Notes under the pieces: generated by a model
Databases searched by the model: none
What the model saw: only the letters and a program-made list of their open reading frames with translations
What the model was told of the DNA's origin: nothing
NCBI RefSeq assembly: GCF_049720995.1
Contig: NZ_JBNASF010000019.1
Span: 1-30,642 of the forward strand
Direction of reading: 5' to 3'
Source: Methanothermobacter sp049720995
Lineage (GTDB): Archaea; Methanobacteriota; Methanobacteria; Methanobacteriales; Methanothermobacteraceae
DNA length: 30,642 nucleotides
In this document: positions 15,825 through 24,154 of the stretch, in pieces
Position numbering within the stretch: position 1 is the stretch's first letter
How the letters are laid out: each line of letters begins with the position of its first letter
Translations under genes and position numbers: made by a program

Positions 15825-16070
15825 CTACGGGGATATGTAAACTATGTTGTCTCCGCGTATAAGGACGGTCCCGAGTCTCCTTGTGACCTCTCCGTCCTCC
15901 AGTTCCTCTGCATCATTCAGCACGAGGTTCATATGGAGATCAAAGCTTTTTAAAACTCCCCTGAATTCCCTGTCACCCTTGAGTTTGATGATCACAGGGG
16001 AATTCAGTGAATTGCCCAAAGCATCAAGTGGTCTCTGTACATTAACTCTCTGTGAACTCACATCTATCAC
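15825..16070 (-). CDS. LSm/Sm-like archaeal protein (SmAP1)
   Basis: An 81-residue Sm-fold protein forming a heptameric RNA-binding ring. Sm1 is 'PVIIKLKGDREFRGVLKSFD' with 'LHMNLVLNDAEE', and Sm2 is 'LGTVLIRGDNIVYISP'. The sequence agrees with my memory of the crystallised Methanothermobacter protein MTH649 (MtSm). GTG 16070 is the usual start; GTG 16061 has GGTGAT 4 bases upstream and could be used, shortening the protein by three residues. The TATA box at 16100-16107 puts transcription start only 7-9 bases before GTG 16070, so the message is nearly leaderless. Confidence 0.95.
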   Translation of the reverse strand: MIDVSSQRVNVQRPLDALGNSLNSPVIIKLKGDREFRGVLKSFDLHMNLVLNDAEELEDGEVTRRLGTVLIRGDNIVYISP

Positions 16071-16095
16071 CTATCCTAGATTAAAATATGGTCAG

Positions 16096-16107
16096 ATTAT
16101 ATTTAAA
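16096..16107 (-). promoter_or_regulatory. TATA box for the LSm-L37e-TOPRIM-purF unit
   Basis: The minus strand reads TTTAAATATAAT, a strong TATA box. Initiation near 16077-16079 would give an almost leaderless LSm transcript. Confidence 0.6.
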
Positions 16108-16163
16108 TCTAACTAACAGGCCAGAATCTTCCAGTCAGATACTCCATTTTTCTATTTTACTAG

Positions 16164-16171
16164 TATATAAG
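16164..16171 (+). promoter_or_regulatory. TATA box for the PUA-arfB-RNR run
   Basis: TATATAAG matches an archaeal TATA box. Transcription would begin near 16190-16195, giving a leader of about 95 bases, which is long for this organism; the leader shows no clear gene. Confidence 0.45.
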
Positions 16172-16288
16172 TTTTCTCACAAGGATAATGGCATGAATGA
16201 AGGTGATTGCAGATTAGAGGGTAAACTGGTTTAATGGATTAAATCATATAGATATGTAAGGTTCTCATGAAATTTCTAGGGTGTGAAC

Positions 16289-16768
16289 GTGAAGATCAAA
16301 AAGAGGTACCATATAAAGAAAAAGAAGATGAAGGAGATTCTGGATCAGATAGGAGAATATTCCCAGCTCATACCCAGAAAGGCCACCGTTGAGATAATAG
16401 AGACAGATGAAAACGATATAATCCTCGTCAATGGAGAGCCGCTCCTCATGTTCATGGATGGAAGGGTGGTCCCCACCCTGAGGGGAGCCATCCACATGAA
16501 GGAAATAGAGAAGGGTTATGCGGTGGTTGATATGGGGGCTGTGAGGTTCCTTGCAAACGGTGCCGATGTGATGAGTCCAGGTATAGTTGATGCGGACCCT
16601 GAAATTGAGAGAGATGACATCGTCATCGTTGTGGACGAAAAACACCGCAAACCCCTTGTAGTGGGAATAAGCCTCATAAGCGGCCCTGAAATGATAAAAA
16701 ACGACTCTGGAAAGGCCATAAAAACCATACACCACATTGGAGATGCAATATGGGACCTCGAGGTGTGA
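16289..16768 (+). CDS. PUA-domain RNA-binding protein
   Basis: A protein of about 159 residues with a very basic start (MKIKKRYHIKKKKMKEI), an N-terminal alpha/beta domain and a C-terminal PUA domain of about 75 residues ('AVVDMGAVRFLANGADVMSP', 'IERDDIVIVVDEKHRKPLVV'). This order resembles archaeal MCT-1/Tma20-like proteins linked to translation initiation or ribosome recycling. The start is uncertain: GTG 16283 and GTG 16289 are both in frame, and GGTG at 16280-16283 suits 16289 better. The arfB start follows its stop closely, suggesting co-transcription. Confidence 0.83.
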   Translation: MKIKKRYHIKKKKMKEILDQIGEYSQLIPRKATVEIIETDENDIILVNGEPLLMFMDGRVVPTLRGAIHMKEIEKGYAVVDMGAVRFLANGADVMSPGIVDADPEIERDDIVIVVDEKHRKPLVVGISLISGPEMIKNDSGKAIKTIHHIGDAIWDLEV

Positions 16769-16771
16769 AGG

Positions 16772-17467
16772 ATGGTTGAACTTAACCTTGATGCAGGTAA
16801 CATAATCTCAGAGGATGTCCATAGGGTTGGGATAATCGCACTGGGATCACACCTTGAAAACCACGGCCCGGCCCTCCCAATCGACACCGATGCCAAGATA
16901 GCATCCTACGTGGCCCTGGAGGCATCCCTTAGAACAGGGGCAAAGTTCCTCGGGATAATCTACGGTGCAACCGAATTTCCATACGTTAAACATGGCATTC
17001 ACCTTGATAGGGATGAACTTCTGGAGGGGGACCTGAAACCAGTCCTCAGAAAGGCCAGGACCCGCCTGAACATCGACGCGGCTGTTATCGTAAATGGCCA
17101 CGGGGGAAACCGGCTTGAGGACTGCATTGAGGATCTCATGGATGAACTTGACATGGAGATAATCTGGAATAACAGGATCGTTGAGATTGAGGGGCCCCAC
17201 GCAGGAAGCGGTGAACTGTCCGCTGGAATCATACTGGGAATAGCGGACCTCACGAGAGTTGAGGAATGCAGACCAGAACTGTATCCTGAAATAGGAATGA
17301 TAGGCCTGAGGGAGGCCAGAGAGGCCAGTAAGGGGATTGACAGGGCCGCAAGAATCTGTGAAAAGGAGGGTATAAAACCGGACCCTGTTCTTGGCCAGAG
17401 AATACTCGATGATGCCATCGAGAGTGTCATAGCCGATGTTAAGGGGCTGCTGGAGACACTACCATAA
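16772..17467 (+). CDS. arfB: FAPy deformylase ArfB (archaeal flavin/F420 pathway)
   Basis: A 231-residue creatininase-family amidohydrolase. 'GSHLENHGPALPIDTDAKIA' holds the metal ligands, 'VIVNGHGGNRLEDCIEDL' is the second metal motif, and 'EGPHAGSGELSAGIILGI' contributes the remaining His and Glu. These match ArfB (the MJ0116 type), which removes the formyl group from 2-amino-5-formylamino-6-ribosylaminopyrimidinone 5'-phosphate, the step after archaeal GTP cyclohydrolase III, on the way to riboflavin and F420. GAGGTG precedes the ATG at 16772. Other creatininase-family enzymes are possible but the length and motifs fit ArfB well. Confidence 0.88.
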   Translation: MVELNLDAGNIISEDVHRVGIIALGSHLENHGPALPIDTDAKIASYVALEASLRTGAKFLGIIYGATEFPYVKHGIHLDRDELLEGDLKPVLRKARTRLNIDAAVIVNGHGGNRLEDCIEDLMDELDMEIIWNNRIVEIEGPHAGSGELSAGIILGIADLTRVEECRPELYPEIGMIGLREAREASKGIDRAARICEKEGIKPDPVLGQRILDDAIESVIADVKGLLETLP

Positions 17468-17487
17468 ATGGCCCCATATGGCTCTTA

Positions 17488-19605
17488 ATGATGATCAATT
17501 TAACGAAAATAGCCCTTAAGGTGCTTGAGGAGAGGTACCTGCTGAGGAACGAAAGGGGGGAGGTTGTGGAGACCCCCCGGGAGATGTTCAGACGGGTTGC
17601 CCGGGCAGTTGCATCTGCAGATGAAATATATGGTTCCGACAGCAGCAGGACAGAGGAACTCTTCTATTCGGTTATGAGGAATCTTGAGTTCCTCCCAAAT
17701 TCACCCACCCTCATGAATGCAGGTACACCCATAAATCAGCTCTCAGCATGTTTTGTCCTCCCTGTTGACGATTCAATTGAAAGCATATTCGAATCCCTCA
17801 AGAACATGGCAATAATCCACAAATCTGGTGGGGGCGTTGGATTCTCATTTTCCAGACTCAGACCCCGGGGTGACACCGTTGCATCAACAATGGGTGTGGC
17901 ATCAGGGCCAGTGTCATTCATGAGAATATTTGACGTTGCAGTTGAGGTTATAAAGCAGGGGGGACGGAGACGTGGGGCCAATATGGGGGTGCTTCATGTC
18001 AGCCACCCGGACATACTCAGATTCATAGAGGCCAAGACATCAGAGGGGTCCCTCAGAAACTTCAACCTCTCTGTTTCTGTCCCCGATAAATTCATGGAGG
18101 ACGGCCGGGTTGACCTCATAAATCCACGTAACAGTGAAGTGGTTGGCTCCGTAGAATCATCAGTGATACTGAAAAGAATCGTGAAGGCTGCATGGAAGTC
18201 AGGGGACCCCGGGATCCTCTTTGAGGACCGTATAAACAGGTACAACCCGACACCGGGACTCGGAAGAATAGAGGCAACCAACCCCTGCGTATCAGGTGAT
18301 ACACTTATAATGACATCTGAGGGTCCGCGAACCGCCGCTGAACTGGAAGGAAGACCCTTCAATGCTATTATCAATGGTTCAGCTTACCCCTCCATATCAG
18401 GTTTTTTCAAAACCGGTGAGAAGGAAGTATATGATCTCAGAACCAGGGAGGGCTACAGTTTAAGGTTAACCCATGATCACAGGGTCCTTGTAATGGATGG
18501 TTATCTGGAATGGCGTGCCGCCGGTGAACTTGAAAGGGGGGACATCCTTGTGATGGACCCGTTTGCATGCGGGGATCAAAGGGGTCTTGCCACCTTCAGG
18601 GGTCTCAGGAGTGAAGGGTTCCAGCAGGTCTATGATGCCAGTGTCCATGGCGCAAATGCATTCACAGCCAACGGATTCATCGTCCACAACTGTGGAGAGC
18701 AGCCACTCCTCCCCTACGAGTCATGCAATCTTGGATCAGTCAACCTCAGCCTCATGGTATCCGGTGGGAGTGTTAACTGGGATAGGCTCAGGAGGACTGT
18801 GCATGTGGCAGTGCACTTCCTTGACAATGTGATAGACGTTAACAGCTACCCACTCCCCAGTGTGGAGGAGATGACACTTAGAACCCGTAAGATAGGGCTG
18901 GGTGTCATGGGTTTTGCTGATATGCTGATAAGGCTTGGAATACCTTACAATTCAGGTGCTGCCCTTGAGGTGGCAGGGAGGGTGATGTCCTTCATATCAT
19001 CTGAGGCCAGGAAGGCCTCCATGGAACTTGCAAGAAATCGAGGGTCCTTCCCTGAATTTAAGGGTAGTGTATGGGACGTCAATGGATTTGAGGGTATGAG
19101 GAACGCCACACTAACCACCATAGCTCCAACAGGTTCCCTGAGTATAATAGCCGGAACCAGCAGCGGAATTGAGCCCCTCTTTGCTGTGTCATACACAAGG
19201 AACATCCTCGGCAGGAAATTCCATGAACTGCATCCATTATTCCAGGTGATGGCAGGTGAACTTGACGAGAGATCCCTTGATGTCATAGAAGCCAGGGGGA
19301 GTCTGAGGGGTGTCCCCGGTGTTCCAGAGAGGATAAGGAGAGTCTTTGTAACTGCCCATGAAATAGACCCTGTATTTCATGTTAAAATGCAGGCCGCCTT
19401 CCAGAGGCACGTTGACAATGCTGTATCAAAAACCGTTAACCTTCCACCGGATTCATCACCCGCCGATGTTGAAAGGGTGTTCAGGGCCGCCCATGAGCTT
19501 GGCTGTAAGGGTGTTACGGTTTACAGGTACGGCAGTAAAATGAATGAGGTAATGAGGTTCCCTGAATATGCAGGCTCATGCCGTGATATGAGCTGCCCCA
19601 ATTGA
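17488..19605 (+). CDS. nrdJ: Class II (B12-dependent) ribonucleotide reductase with mini-intein
   Basis: A 705-residue precursor: a 570-residue extein with a 135-residue intein. Reduces ribonucleotides using adenosylcobalamin. 'LPNSPTLMNAGTPINQLSAC' (C88) and 'HKSGGGVGFSFSRLRPRG' are class II signatures. The active-site loop NPC-GEQPLLPYESC is split by the intein between P266 and C402. C402 matches the radical cysteine and C413, 11 residues later, matches the second redox cysteine of Thermotoga NrdJ (322/333); C88 would be its partner. 'PTGSLSIIAGTSSGIEPLF' lies near the C-terminal substrate region, and the tail 'CRDMSC' may shuttle electrons. ATG 17488 or the next ATG 17491 could be the start. 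Splicing is needed for activity. Confidence 0.93.
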   Translation: MMINLTKIALKVLEERYLLRNERGEVVETPREMFRRVARAVASADEIYGSDSSRTEELFYSVMRNLEFLPNSPTLMNAGTPINQLSACFVLPVDDSIESIFESLKNMAIIHKSGGGVGFSFSRLRPRGDTVASTMGVASGPVSFMRIFDVAVEVIKQGGRRRGANMGVLHVSHPDILRFIEAKTSEGSLRNFNLSVSVPDKFMEDGRVDLINPRNSEVVGSVESSVILKRIVKAAWKSGDPGILFEDRINRYNPTPGLGRIEATNPCVSGDTLIMTSEGPRTAAELEGRPFNAIINGSAYPSISGFFKTGEKEVYDLRTREGYSLRLTHDHRVLVMDGYLEWRAAGELERGDILVMDPFACGDQRGLATFRGLRSEGFQQVYDASVHGANAFTANGFIVHNCGEQPLLPYESCNLGSVNLSLMVSGGSVNWDRLRRTVHVAVHFLDNVIDVNSYPLPSVEEMTLRTRKIGLGVMGFADMLIRLGIPYNSGAALEVAGRVMSFISSEARKASMELARNRGSFPEFKGSVWDVNGFEGMRNATLTTIAPTGSLSIIAGTSSGIEPLFAVSYTRNILGRKFHELHPLFQVMAGELDERSLDVIEARGSLRGVPGVPERIRRVFVTAHEIDPVFHVKMQAAFQRHVDNAVSKTVNLPPDSSPADVERVFRAAHELGCKGVTVYRYGSKMNEVMRFPEYAGSCRDMSCPN
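18286..18690 (+). other. Mini-intein (RIR1 type) inside the ribonucleotide reductase
   Basis: 135 residues from 'CVSGDTLIMTSEG' to 'FTANGFIVHN'. Block A is the opening CVSGDT; block B is 'LRLTHDHRVLV' with the TxxH motif (T62, H65); block F is 'VYDASVHGANAF'; block G ends HN followed by Cys of the C-extein. There is no homing-endonuclease domain, so this is a splicing-only element. It strongly resembles the Mth RIR1 intein, one of the smallest natural inteins (134 residues in strain Delta-H), but differs at many positions. The residue before the intein is Pro (P266), as in RIR1, where it is known to slow splicing in foreign contexts. Confidence 0.95.
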
Positions 19606-19794
19606 TATGGGAGGATTCACTGAAGGTGATAAAATGGACACCATGTACCTTCAGATCCTCCATTCACTCTATTGGACAGCCTGACTTATAATAATTGAGC
19701 TTTACCACAACTTGATTGCAGTTAGTCTCCATAGGTGGTCAATGGGTTGACCCCTGATTGCAGAACCTGCCGGTCCCCAGAATGGTGATCCTGT

Positions 19795-19814
19795 GAGAGG
19801 AGTTTAATCCTCTC
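19795..19814. terminator. Hairpin between convergent genes
   Basis: GAGAGGA (19795-19801) pairs with TCCTCTC (19808-19814) across a 6-base loop GTTTAA. It lies between the ends of the plus-strand RNR gene and the minus-strand membrane gene, where a two-way terminator would be expected. There is no long T run beside it, so the role is tentative. Confidence 0.4.
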
Positions 19815-19846
19815 CACGGGGGATACTGCAGCGCTGGATCCACGAC

Positions 19847-21381
19847 CTACTGAACCGGCCTGTGGATGTATACAACAAAGTCCCTGTTTTCATAGGCCCT
19901 CTCAAGGTAAGGGTAGTTGAGGCCGGATACATTGATGATGGATGGGTTGTAGAAAAGGAGGTTCTCAGAGACATTCCATGTGAATTTGCCCTCTGCTTTA
20001 AGTCTTTTATCGAATACAAGGTATTTTATGCTCCTATTTGAGAGTTCATCCGATGAAGGTACCCCTGCCGCTTCGTACAGGATGGAATTAACGGGTCTGT
20101 TAGTATAGGCCATCACGAACCCTGCTGTGTAGTAGTTTGAAAATGAAATGACCCCATTTCCTTTCTCCCTGCTGAACCATTCTGCAAGTTCTACTTCTGA
20201 TTCAGATGGTGGGGCGATCTCTATCCTTCCATGAGGGGTCATGGCACCATAGTCCGCGACCTTCGCGCTGGATAGGTTGCTAAAGCCCTGAAAGGTTGCA
20301 AGTATGAGCACAGCTGCCACAAGGACCCTGGCAGGATTTTCATATCTCGCCCTGATTACATTAAATGCTGAAATCAGTCCGCCTCCGGCCAGAATGCTCA
20401 CAGGAATCATTATATAGATCAGAACCCTGTAAGTTATAACGTTGACACCCAGGTAATAAATCTTTGAGAGGATGAGCAGCGCCATGACCCAGAAGAGGAG
20501 TATCCTGTCTTCAAGCTCGAATCTTCTTATTGCAGCTATCATCCCAATAGCTGACAGGATTACAGCGGGATAACCCAGAGCACCGGGATACTTGAGGATG
20601 CTGAGTCTTGATGAAGTCTGTAACGCCGTGCTCACACCACCAGGACCTTTATTCTTGAAGTAGAGGGCAGGCAACCACCAGAGAGCAGCGACTGAAACTG
20701 CTGTGATAAGGAAAATGACGTAGACAGAGAGCACCCTCCCTATCACTGAGGTGTCCCGTTCAGTGTAAAGTCCCGTGCCCAGGACACCCATTGTTATGAA
20801 TGTTACTGTAAATCCAAGAGCGAAGGCTGCAGCTGCATGTACAAGTGCAATTAGACCCATTAAAAGTCCTGATATGGAAGCAAAAAGTATTCCACCCTCC
20901 TTAAGAGACCTATAATAGAAATAGATACTGAGGGGGAAAAGAATCAGGGCCATGTTCTCTGGTAATGGTAAAACAATCCTTGCTGCAATTGCGCCTGATA
21001 ACAGGAGAAGCCCGGCCGCCAGACCTACAATCTTACTTCTGTAAAACTTTGAAGCAACAAATGTGACCGATAGGACAATGAGAGGTGCTAACAGTATCTG
21101 CATAAACCTGGCAGCTTCAAAGAGCCCTGTTCTTAAAACCAGGATAATAATAGGAGTGTTATGTGAAAGATTGGTGGGTAATTGATCATATTCCCCTGCG
21201 GAGCATTGTAAATAGGGTCAAAAATGGTTAAACCATCTGTCATGTAAACCCTTGCAAGGTGTATATGATAAAAAATGTCCCATCCAAGGGGCCACTCGTA
21301 CCTGAGGGTGATAAAAAGAGCTACCAGAAATACTATTATACTGGGGATAATGTAAATGAGTCTGCTATCTGTCTTTTCCAT
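19847..21381 (-). pseudogene. GT-C-like polytopic membrane protein with one frameshift
   Basis: Two frames together make one protein of about 511 residues. The N-terminal piece (21381-21133, 82 residues, start 'MEKTDSRLIYIIPSIIVFLV') carries 'GWDIFYHIHLARVY', like the first-loop acidic motif of GT-C glycosyltransferases. It ends 'LLLLSWF' at a TAA in a GGTTTTAAG run (stop 21133-21135). Continuing from the same point in the next frame gives 'LRTGLFEAARFMQILLAPLI' and then the remaining membrane helices (about ten) plus a soluble C-terminal domain of about 110 residues. One missing T in the TTTT run explains the break exactly. It may be a true mutation, a sequencing error or a recoding site. 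If intact it would probably transfer or handle lipid-linked sugar; the substrate is unknown. Confidence 0.8.
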
Positions 21382-21628
21382 GGTATCTCCTCTTTTAGAT
21401 AGGGAACTGCTAATTATCAGCAGCTATTAGATTGCTTTAGATTTCTTTCAAACTGCAATATTAATATCATCTGAACAAATTTAACTTTTTTCCAGGGGCA
21501 GACCCTAATATGACCAATATCCGGCAGCTCAAACAATCTAAGTTCTTTCCAGGAAGAGGTCCCATATTAAGTGATGAAACAGAAAGGTGGTGGCCATATG
21601 CCCCATAAAATCAAAAAATGAGCAATCC

Positions 21629-24130
21629 TCAATTTTTTCCGCCCATCTCAATGGACCTTATTATCCCTGAACATTCTCTTAGAATTTTCCTCTTCTTAAA
21701 GGCGCCTGCAATCCTCCCTATGGACTCAAGGGTCCTGATGGTGGTGTCAAGCCAGCTGAAGATATCGCCAGGGTAAGCCTGGATCTGGTATCTGGATAGA
21801 AGACCCCTGCTTATCTCAACAGGTTCCCTGCCATTGATCCGCTCTGTTATAACATGTTCTGATAACCTGCGCTGTATGCATCCACAGAATGGCCTCTCCC
21901 TGCATTCACACGACAGAAAATCCATCTGCAGATTAAGAACAGCCTCCTGAAGTTTACTGTCAAGCCTCACAATGTTATCCCCATCTGAGATTATGTCAAG
22001 GGTTGAATCTGCCATTAGATTCATTGAAAACCTTGACCCTGCTGACCTGCTAAGGGCCCTGTGCAGCCTCCCTGATATGTATGCGCCTTCAAATGGTTCA
22101 AGCTCCAGTGCAATATCAAGGGGTTTCCGGGAAGACCCCCCTATGCTGCCCCTGATATACTCGGCCTCCTCCACCTTTATGAATGACTTTGACACCGCCA
22201 TCCCATACTCTGTGGCGCGGATTTCACCATCCATTACTATGAGGTCATATGAATCAAGGATTTCAAGAGCCCTTCCATGATCAAGGGGCCATGAGGGATC
22301 CCAAACAATATCAGATTCAGATTTCACAGCACCGGAGCTTATATCTGCCAGGAGGTTTTCAAGAACATCTTCCTCCGTGTAATGAACATCAACAGGGTCG
22401 GGTCCGCTTTCAAGGAGCTTGAGTGCCATTGCCTCCTCTGATTCACCTTCAAAGTCCATTCCAACCTCTGGAAGGACGTATACGAAGCCGCGGTCATGGT
22501 AGGATGGTCTGCCAGCCCTCCCGAGCATCTGTGCGAATTCATTTGGCGTGATCCATCTGTTCCCCATTAGAAGCGTTTCGAACACCACCTGTGATGCGGG
22601 GAAGTCAACTCCAGCAGCCAGCGCAGCGGTTGTGACTATGGCTGCCAGGTCCTGTGATGCAAATGCCCTTTCTATGCGCTGTCTTTCCCTGTAAGATAAA
22701 CCTGCATGGTAAGCCGCTGCCCTCACACCCCTCCTTGTCAGGTAATCTGCAATGAGCCTCGTCTTTCTACGGGAATTGGTGAAGACTATCGTCTGACCCC
22801 GGAACCCCCTCCCTGATTTTGAGGAGAACTCCCTCTCAACCAGTCTGAGTATGAGGTTCTTCCTATCCTCTTCACCCCTAGAGAATACGAGGTGCCTCTC
22901 AAGGGGCACCGGTCTCCTGTCATATTCAACCAGTTTGAGTCCGAACTCTGAGGCCACCTCCATGTTGTTCTTAACAGTGGCTGAGAGTGCAATTATCTGG
23001 GCCTCTGGGAAAAGCCTCCTTATACGTTTTATCATCCCATTGAGCCTTGAACCCCTCTCCTCATCCTCAAGGGTGTGAATCTCGTCAATGACAATAACCC
23101 CCACGTCCCCCAGGATACCTGATCTTCCAGATCTCAGGATATAGTCCATACCCTCATATGTCCCGACAACTATATCAGCTTCACCCACATCCGTCTCAGG
23201 GATTCTGAGTTCATCCTTTGCCCTTATACGGCTCATACCCACCTTTATGGCAGTTTTAAGTTTCAGGGGGGAGTACTTCCTTCTGAAATCCCGGTACTTC
23301 TGGTTGGCGAGGGCCACGAGGGGTGTCAGGTATATGAACTTTTCACCGGCCATTGCCCGGGGTATCCCTGCAAGTTCAGCTATGAGGGTCTTTCCACTCG
23401 CAGTTGCGGATACAACCATGATGTCCTCCCCATCCAGGAGCCCTGCGTCGACTGCAAGGACCTGAACCGGCCTCAGTACGGTGTTGCCCTCCCTTTTAAG
23501 CATCCTCTTAAATTTCTCAGGGATCCGAAGTTTATCAACCGGGATGCGGGGGGTCCTGTCTGATCCTGATGTCACCGTATCATAGCGGGTCAGTTCATGG
23601 TTCTCGAGGGGGTCGAAGCGGGGGGACATCATCTCCAGTATCCTGTCAAGGCTTAAACCGCGCCTGATCAGTCTTCTGAAGTTCCTGAACGTCGATGGAT
23701 CCATACCAGCAAATTTAAGCTCCCTTTTTATCAGTTCGTCAACGCATCTTGAACATATTATCTGGCCGGCGTGCACCGTGGATGACCCTGAACTTACAAG
23801 GGTCAGGTAGCCCTCATGGAGGCAGTGCTTGCATACCCTTGCATACCTGTATCTGATACCATAGGATGAGAGGAGATCCTCAATCTCAGGGTCGCGTCCT
23901 GTTAAAATAACAGCCTGCCTCTTCAACAGTTTAAGGGCCTCTGATGGTTTCCTGATGGTTTCACGTCCATCCATCTCAACGGTGAAACGTGATATCCTCG
24001 GCCCTGATTCTGTTTCCCTGAGTTTAATTCTGCCCCAGTAAGCTGGTTTTCTGCGGGTGTTGAGGGCCTTCTTCGGGTTTCCTGCAGGTATAAAATCAAC
24101 GGATCTTTTCCTTCTGTTTAAAACTATCAT
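21629..24130 (-). CDS. Large Hel308-like SF2 helicase with zinc-binding domain
   Basis: An 833-residue superfamily 2 ATPase. Residues about 1-200 are an archaeal N-terminal region with a zinc finger (C100, C103, C126, C129). The helicase core has motif I SATASGKT (241-248), DEIH (349-352), SAT (383-385), 'QTIVFTNSRRKTRLIADYL' and 'EFAQMLGRAGRP'. The C-terminus has another Cys cluster 'CECRERPFCGC'. The architecture fits a euryarchaeal helicase family (DUF5814 type) related to Hel308/Ski2 but unassigned in function; nucleic-acid remodelling is certain, DNA or RNA is not. ATG 24130 fits the family start better than TTG 24142. The gene is 25 bases from the acyl-CoA synthetase stop. Confidence 0.87.
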   Translation of the reverse strand: MIVLNRRKRSVDFIPAGNPKKALNTRRKPAYWGRIKLRETESGPRISRFTVEMDGRETIRKPSEALKLLKRQAVILTGRDPEIEDLLSSYGIRYRYARVCKHCLHEGYLTLVSSGSSTVHAGQIICSRCVDELIKRELKFAGMDPSTFRNFRRLIRRGLSLDRILEMMSPRFDPLENHELTRYDTVTSGSDRTPRIPVDKLRIPEKFKRMLKREGNTVLRPVQVLAVDAGLLDGEDIMVVSATASGKTLIAELAGIPRAMAGEKFIYLTPLVALANQKYRDFRRKYSPLKLKTAIKVGMSRIRAKDELRIPETDVGEADIVVGTYEGMDYILRSGRSGILGDVGVIVIDEIHTLEDEERGSRLNGMIKRIRRLFPEAQIIALSATVKNNMEVASEFGLKLVEYDRRPVPLERHLVFSRGEEDRKNLILRLVEREFSSKSGRGFRGQTIVFTNSRRKTRLIADYLTRRGVRAAAYHAGLSYRERQRIERAFASQDLAAIVTTAALAAGVDFPASQVVFETLLMGNRWITPNEFAQMLGRAGRPSYHDRGFVYVLPEVGMDFEGESEEAMALKLLESGPDPVDVHYTEEDVLENLLADISSGAVKSESDIVWDPSWPLDHGRALEILDSYDLIVMDGEIRATEYGMAVSKSFIKVEEAEYIRGSIGGSSRKPLDIALELEPFEGAYISGRLHRALSRSAGSRFSMNLMADSTLDIISDGDNIVRLDSKLQEAVLNLQMDFLSCECRERPFCGCIQRRLSEHVITERINGREPVEISRGLLSRYQIQAYPGDIFSWLDTTIRTLESIGRIAGAFKKRKILRECSGIIRSIEMGGKN

Positions 24131-24154
24131 CCTATCTCTCAAAAAATTAAAATA

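Noticed and set aside
17488..19605. Homing endonuclease inside the intein
   Set aside because: The space between splicing blocks B and F is far too short for a LAGLIDADG domain and no such motif is present.
21407..21423. Inverted repeat CTGCT/AGCAG upstream of the GT-C-like gene
   Set aside because: The stem is only 5 bp with a 7-base loop, which is expected by chance in AT-rich gaps.
21484..21575. Two similar segments (TTTTCCAGG with following CCC-ATATTA text) in the gap upstream of the broken GT-C gene
   Set aside because: Similarity is partial with several gaps and is not clearly above chance; no function could be assigned.
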